DNA of 64,000 nucleotides from assembly GCA_037200045.1 (NCBI GenBank), contig JBBCHM010000001.1, positions 2,976,001-3,040,000 of the forward strand, in the 5' to 3' direction. A program made the position numbers and the translations under genes. The notes under the pieces are model-generated. The model did not search any database. It saw only the letters and a program-made list of their open reading frames with translations, and was not told where the DNA came from. Shown here piece by piece: positions 61,699-64,000 of this stretch (the first letter of the stretch is position 1; the number at the start of each line of letters is the position of its first letter). Origin of the DNA: Rhizomicrobium sp. (GTDB taxonomy: Bacteria; Pseudomonadota; Alphaproteobacteria; Micropepsales; Micropepsaceae).

Positions 61699-62112
61699 GT
61701 GGGAAAGCTTAAGCCGCCGAAAGCTCAAGGTGCTGGCAAGATATCTGCGCCGCCCCAAGGCGGGATTGATCAAAACACCGTCAAGGCTGTCTTCGGATTT
61801 CAGCATATCGCGCATGGATACACTCTAAATGGTTGTGCTGCGCCGGATGCAGCGGCGTTCATAGACGCCCTGCGGCTGCGCTCAAATTTGACATGGGCAC
61901 AAATCATAAGCTCTCCACGACAGAAACTTGGTGCCGAAAAAATCTCTCCGTCACTGAGAGTAAAGGCTCCGGGGTCTGTGCCGCCAGAACTCCATGACGA
62001 AATGCTATGCTTTCGATTTGGCGGAGACTTGCAGCGGTTTATCGGATTTCGAAACGGGGCAACTTTTGAAGTGGTTTGGATCGACCATTCCGGAGACTGC
62101 TACAAACACTAG
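61699..62112 (+). CDS. Putative toxin partner of the Panacea antitoxin
   Basis: 137 residues from a GTG start 4 bp after the antitoxin stop. The body has VFGFQHIAHGYTLNGC, LRLRSNLTWAQIISSPRQKLGAEKIS near 60 and FRFGGDLQRFIGFRNGATFEVVWIDHSGDCYKH at the end. The C-terminal strand pattern (FRF..GF...F.VVWID..GD.Y) recurs in small uncharacterised proteins I associate with Panacea-type loci. No catalytic motif was identified, so toxicity is inferred from context. The stop overlaps the transposase stop by 4 bp on the other strand. Confidence 0.65.
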   Translation: MGKLKPPKAQGAGKISAPPQGGIDQNTVKAVFGFQHIAHGYTLNGCAAPDAAAFIDALRLRSNLTWAQIISSPRQKLGAEKISPSLRVKAPGSVPPELHDEMLCFRFGGDLQRFIGFRNGATFEVVWIDHSGDCYKH

Positions 62113-63044
62113 GCGTGCTTGTGGATTGGGTCTTTGTACATCAGCCGCTTGCCTTCGATCAGCTTGAGCGCCTTGGCCGTGCGGTCCGCATCCGAAACCT
62201 TGCGCTCATTCCAGCGGAACGAGAATTCATCGCAATAGCGGTGCAGGTGCTGCTTCGAAACGCTATGGAATGAGCCGGTGATACCGCGCTTCAGCAATGC
62301 GAAATAGCTTTCAACCTCGTTGGTCGAGACGCTGCCGCGCGCATATTCGAACTTCGAATGATTGACCGACTCATGGCCGCCTTCGAACCACTTGCCGACG
62401 CCCTTATAAGACGGCAGTTGATCGGTCTGGATCGAGGCGGACGGGTCAACGTTGTCGCGGATCGCGCCCTGAAGTGTGGCAGCAGTGATATTTGCAATCG
62501 GCCATGACCGAACGCGACCACCGCGCTCGACCAGCGCAACAACCGGCTGCTTATCCGTGCCGCGACCGGTTTTGCCTTCGCCGCGCTTGTGCTGATTGCG
62601 CGGGTTGCCGCCGACATACGTCTCATCGACCATCACGACGCCCTCAAGCAAACCCTTCAATGGATTTTGCGACATGGCGTAGCGAATGCGATGGCAGAGG
62701 TGCCACGCGGTGCGATACGAACCGAGGCCAAGCTGACGCTGCAACTGAAGCGCGCTAACGCCCTTCTTTGCGCTGCACAGTATGCTGAATGCCATCAACC
62801 AAGTGCGGATCGGCAGGTGCGAGCCTTCCATGACCGTGCCGACTGTCACGCTGAATTGTTGCGCGCAACCATCGTTGCACTTCCACACGCCTTTGCGGTG
62901 CTTCTTGCCCTGCAATTTCGTGTGACCGTCAACGCGACCGCAATGCGGGCAGACAACGCCCTTGGCCCAACGGATACGCTCAAGCGTTGCGCGGGCTTCG
63001 TCTTCGCTCAGCTTGGAAATTTCAGAGAGGATCATGGCGGTCAC
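62109..63044 (-). CDS. IS1595-family (ISXO2-like) transposase
   Basis: 311 residues. The N-terminal zinc ribbon is VCPHCGRVDGH (C32, C35) with CNDGCAQQF (C56, C60). The DDE/N-type core has D140 in VMVDETYVGGNPRNQH, D208 in QTDQLPSYKGVG and E245 in TNEVESYFALLKRGI. It appears full-length and uninterrupted. No terminal inverted repeats or target duplication were found around it, so it may be an immobile, domesticated copy. It shares a short promoter region with a divergent HTH gene. Confidence 0.88.
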   Translation of the reverse strand: MTAMILSEISKLSEDEARATLERIRWAKGVVCPHCGRVDGHTKLQGKKHRKGVWKCNDGCAQQFSVTVGTVMEGSHLPIRTWLMAFSILCSAKKGVSALQLQRQLGLGSYRTAWHLCHRIRYAMSQNPLKGLLEGVVMVDETYVGGNPRNQHKRGEGKTGRGTDKQPVVALVERGGRVRSWPIANITAATLQGAIRDNVDPSASIQTDQLPSYKGVGKWFEGGHESVNHSKFEYARGSVSTNEVESYFALLKRGITGSFHSVSKQHLHRYCDEFSFRWNERKVSDADRTAKALKLIEGKRLMYKDPIHKHA

Positions 63045-63054
63045 GTCTTGAATG

Positions 63055-63105
63055 TGTATGCAGTATGTAATACATTCCGCTCCGTTGTCAAGCGGAGTGC
63101 ATACA
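63055..63105. promoter_or_regulatory. Nested dyads in the transposase/HTH divergent promoter
   Basis: TGTATGCA (63055-63062) and its inverse TGCATACA (63098-63105) flank an inner dyad TCCGCT...AGCGGA. The site lies in the 63-bp gap between the two start codons and is well placed as an operator for the small HTH protein. Confidence 0.5.
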
Positions 63106-63107
63106 AA

Positions 63108-63389
63108 ATGGCAATCGTTGCTTCATTGGCTTTTCGAGCGGCGACCGATGAGTTGCTAGCCTGCATAACTCACGATCAACTTGCCGACGCGCTAGGTGTG
63201 TCGGTCTCGACGGTCCGGCAAGCCCGACTGGACGAGGGTGCCAAAGCCCGACGTAAGCCCCCGGAGGGGTGGCAAGGCGTCGTGGCTGATTTGGCGGAAA
63301 TGCATGCGGACCGCCTTCTCAGGCTTTCCAAGGCGCTCAACAAGGCCGCTGCTAAGTCCTTGAAAGAGTCTGCTTTTCCTAAAAAGTGA
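63108..63389 (+). CDS. Small helix-turn-helix protein divergent from the transposase
   Basis: 93 residues: MAIVASLAFRAATDELLACITHDQLADALGVSVSTVRQARL carries a clear HTH (about 20-45), followed by PPEGWQGVVADLAEMHADRLLRLSKALNKAAAKS. It resembles small Cro/Xre-like or Cox-type repressors. Its start lies next to the nested dyad shared with the transposase, so autoregulation and control of the transposase are plausible. No named family was identified. Confidence 0.65.
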   Translation: MAIVASLAFRAATDELLACITHDQLADALGVSVSTVRQARLDEGAKARRKPPEGWQGVVADLAEMHADRLLRLSKALNKAAAKSLKESAFPKK

Positions 63390-63420
63390 TCCGCTTCAAA
63401 GGTTTAGGTTGACTTTGACG

Positions 63421-63506
63421 TGCCCGTGGTGAGACTTGAACTCACAATCCCCTGCCAGGGAAGCGGTCCCCAAGACCGCCGCGTCTACCGATTTCGCCAC
63501 ACGGGC
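63421..63506 (-). tRNA. Class II tRNA with a leucine-type body and anticodon TGG (proline)
   Basis: 86 nt. The acceptor GCCCGTG pairs with CACGGGC, discriminator A. The D region GGCGAAATCGGTAGACGC is leucine-type. The anticodon stem GCGGT/ACCGC is perfect, with loop CTTGGGG, so positions 34-36 are TGG. The long variable arm has CCCT/AGGG, and the T arm is GTGAG/CTCAC. CCA is not encoded (CGT follows). The structure says Leu and the anticodon says Pro. It could be a mistranslating tRNA or a non-functional copy. Confidence 0.8.
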
Positions 63507-63595
63507 GGATCGTCAAAGAGAAGGCCCCTCCCACGCATCCTCACCTTGAGGCACGGGGAGGGGGTAAGCTGCGTCCTTGTACTTCGGACGACTAG

Positions 63596-63626
63596 CGCCG
63601 TCAGCGACCACCGCTGACGGCGTTTT
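63596..63626 (+). terminator. Rho-independent terminator
   Basis: The 11-bp perfect stem CGCCGTCAGCG/CGCTGACGGCG with a 5-base loop is followed by TTTT on the plus strand. It ends rightward transcription coming from the HTH gene and overlaps the stop of the leftward gene at 63626. Confidence 0.75.
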
Positions 63627-64000
63627 CAGTCGGGGACTTCCACCCCCTTTGTCCACCAAGCGCGCTTCCCACGCCAACGGACAGAAACTAAATCACCTCG
63701 CTTCGACAGGATCGAAGTCAGATTGCGCTCGGCGTTCGGGCCACTGATATCAGCGCCAAATCGCGGCATGTGCCCGACAAGCTCGCCGGTTTGCAGAGGG
63801 TGCCCCATATTAATGACCGCCAGTCTTGCGGCCTCATGCTGTGCGACCCGTCCCTTGGGCTGTTTGCCCTTTCTGCTAAGGGGCAATGGGACATCCGAGA
63901 CGAGTTGAAAGCCCTGTAGGACTTTCGCGTTTTTTGGGGGAGCGGTGTTGATCGCCAGAAGCTTGCGCTCCGTCTCTTTCCAGACAGCCAATTCCTGCAG
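63626..64000 (-). CDS. HARE-HTH-like winged-helix protein, 5' end outside the window
   Basis: At least 121 residues; the frame stays open to the window edge, so the real start may lie beyond. The recognisable part is LAVINMGHPLQTGELVGHMPRFGADISGPNAERNLTSILSKRGDLVSVRWRGKRAWW, which follows the HARE-HTH pattern (a winged helix linking chromatin, restriction and modification proteins). A TTG at 63991 is a possible start. Its function may become clear only with the upstream sequence. Confidence 0.55.
   Translation of the reverse strand: MQELAVWKETERKLLAINTAPPKNAKVLQGFQLVSDVPLPLSRKGKQPKGRVAQHEAARLAVINMGHPLQTGELVGHMPRFGADISGPNAERNLTSILSKRGDLVSVRWRGKRAWWTKGVEVPD

Noticed and set aside
61050-63506. 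Possible tRNA-targeted integrative element bounded by the odd tRNA
   Set aside because: No integrase gene is seen and no direct repeat of the tRNA 3' end is found at the left side of the island.

Overview
The window is high-GC alphaproteobacterial chromosome. The diagnostic genes are a GcrA cell-cycle regulator, a PodJ-like polarity protein with Sel1 repeats, a TIGR02186/TauE pair, a TorF-type putative porin, a ligase-associated PdeM nuclease and a PhoR-PhoU-PhoB cluster. The lineage cannot be fixed further from sequence alone. Most of the window is ordinary housekeeping and lipid/CoA metabolism: MaoC hydratases, crotonase, thiolase, two acyl-CoA ligases, hotdog thioesterases, a fatty-acid desaturase and several SDRs. 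TetR-type regulators sit among them, and many genes overlap by ATGA/TGATG junctions.

Layout. 0-11.4 kb: pdeM, sulfite-exporter pair, TetR, TPR-methyltransferase, MaoC, crotonase, diheme cytochrome c, cNMP-patatin esterase. 11.4-20.8 kb: heme-binding-type protein, DOPA-dioxygenase-like enzyme, a divergent TetR locus with a clear double-palindrome operator, thioesterases, thiolase, CAP lipoprotein and Mpo1-like protein. 20.8-22.4 kb: a lower-GC insert with an excisionase-type antitoxin and a PIN toxin interrupted by an in-frame amber codon. 22.4-33.6 kb: PodJ-like protein, hydrolase, acyl-CoA ligase, ChaC, MaoC, a GxxExxY nuclease gene framed by inverted repeats, Gdt1-like protein, a phospholipase-D-like protein with a histone-like tail, and a PQQ-type sugar dehydrogenase. 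33.8-45 kb: tRNA-Pro(CGG), a CHASE3 hybrid kinase, porin, SDR, phosphatase, Fic, 2-hydroxyacid dehydrogenase, serine hydrolase and desaturase. 45-56.8 kb: acyl-CoA ligase, ArfB, transglycosylase, luciferase-like oxidoreductase, SDR, tandem TetR, GPH-type transporter, and the alkylation-repair set Ada-AlkA and Ogt. Four genes in this stretch carry single- or few-base frameshifts, mostly in short C/G runs. 57-60.9 kb: phoR, a three-repeat Pho box, phoU, phoB, glutathione peroxidase and gcrA. 61-64 kb: an accessory island with a Panacea (SocA-type) antitoxin plus a putative toxin, an IS1595-type transposase with a divergent small HTH gene and shared dyad, an odd class II tRNA, and a HARE-HTH-like fragment running off the window.

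Two dispersed repeat families run through the intergenic spaces. One is a REPIN-like pair of GAAT-loop hairpins (about 90 bp), with five full copies and one half. The other is an inverted-repeat family whose arms each hold three CGCGGAG heptamers. One copy of the second family contains the GxxExxY nuclease gene; the others are short gene-less copies or a single arm, which suggests a nuclease-linked element with non-autonomous derivatives. The other outstanding oddity is a tRNA near 63.45 kb: its body is leucine-type with a long variable arm, but its anticodon reads UGG (proline).
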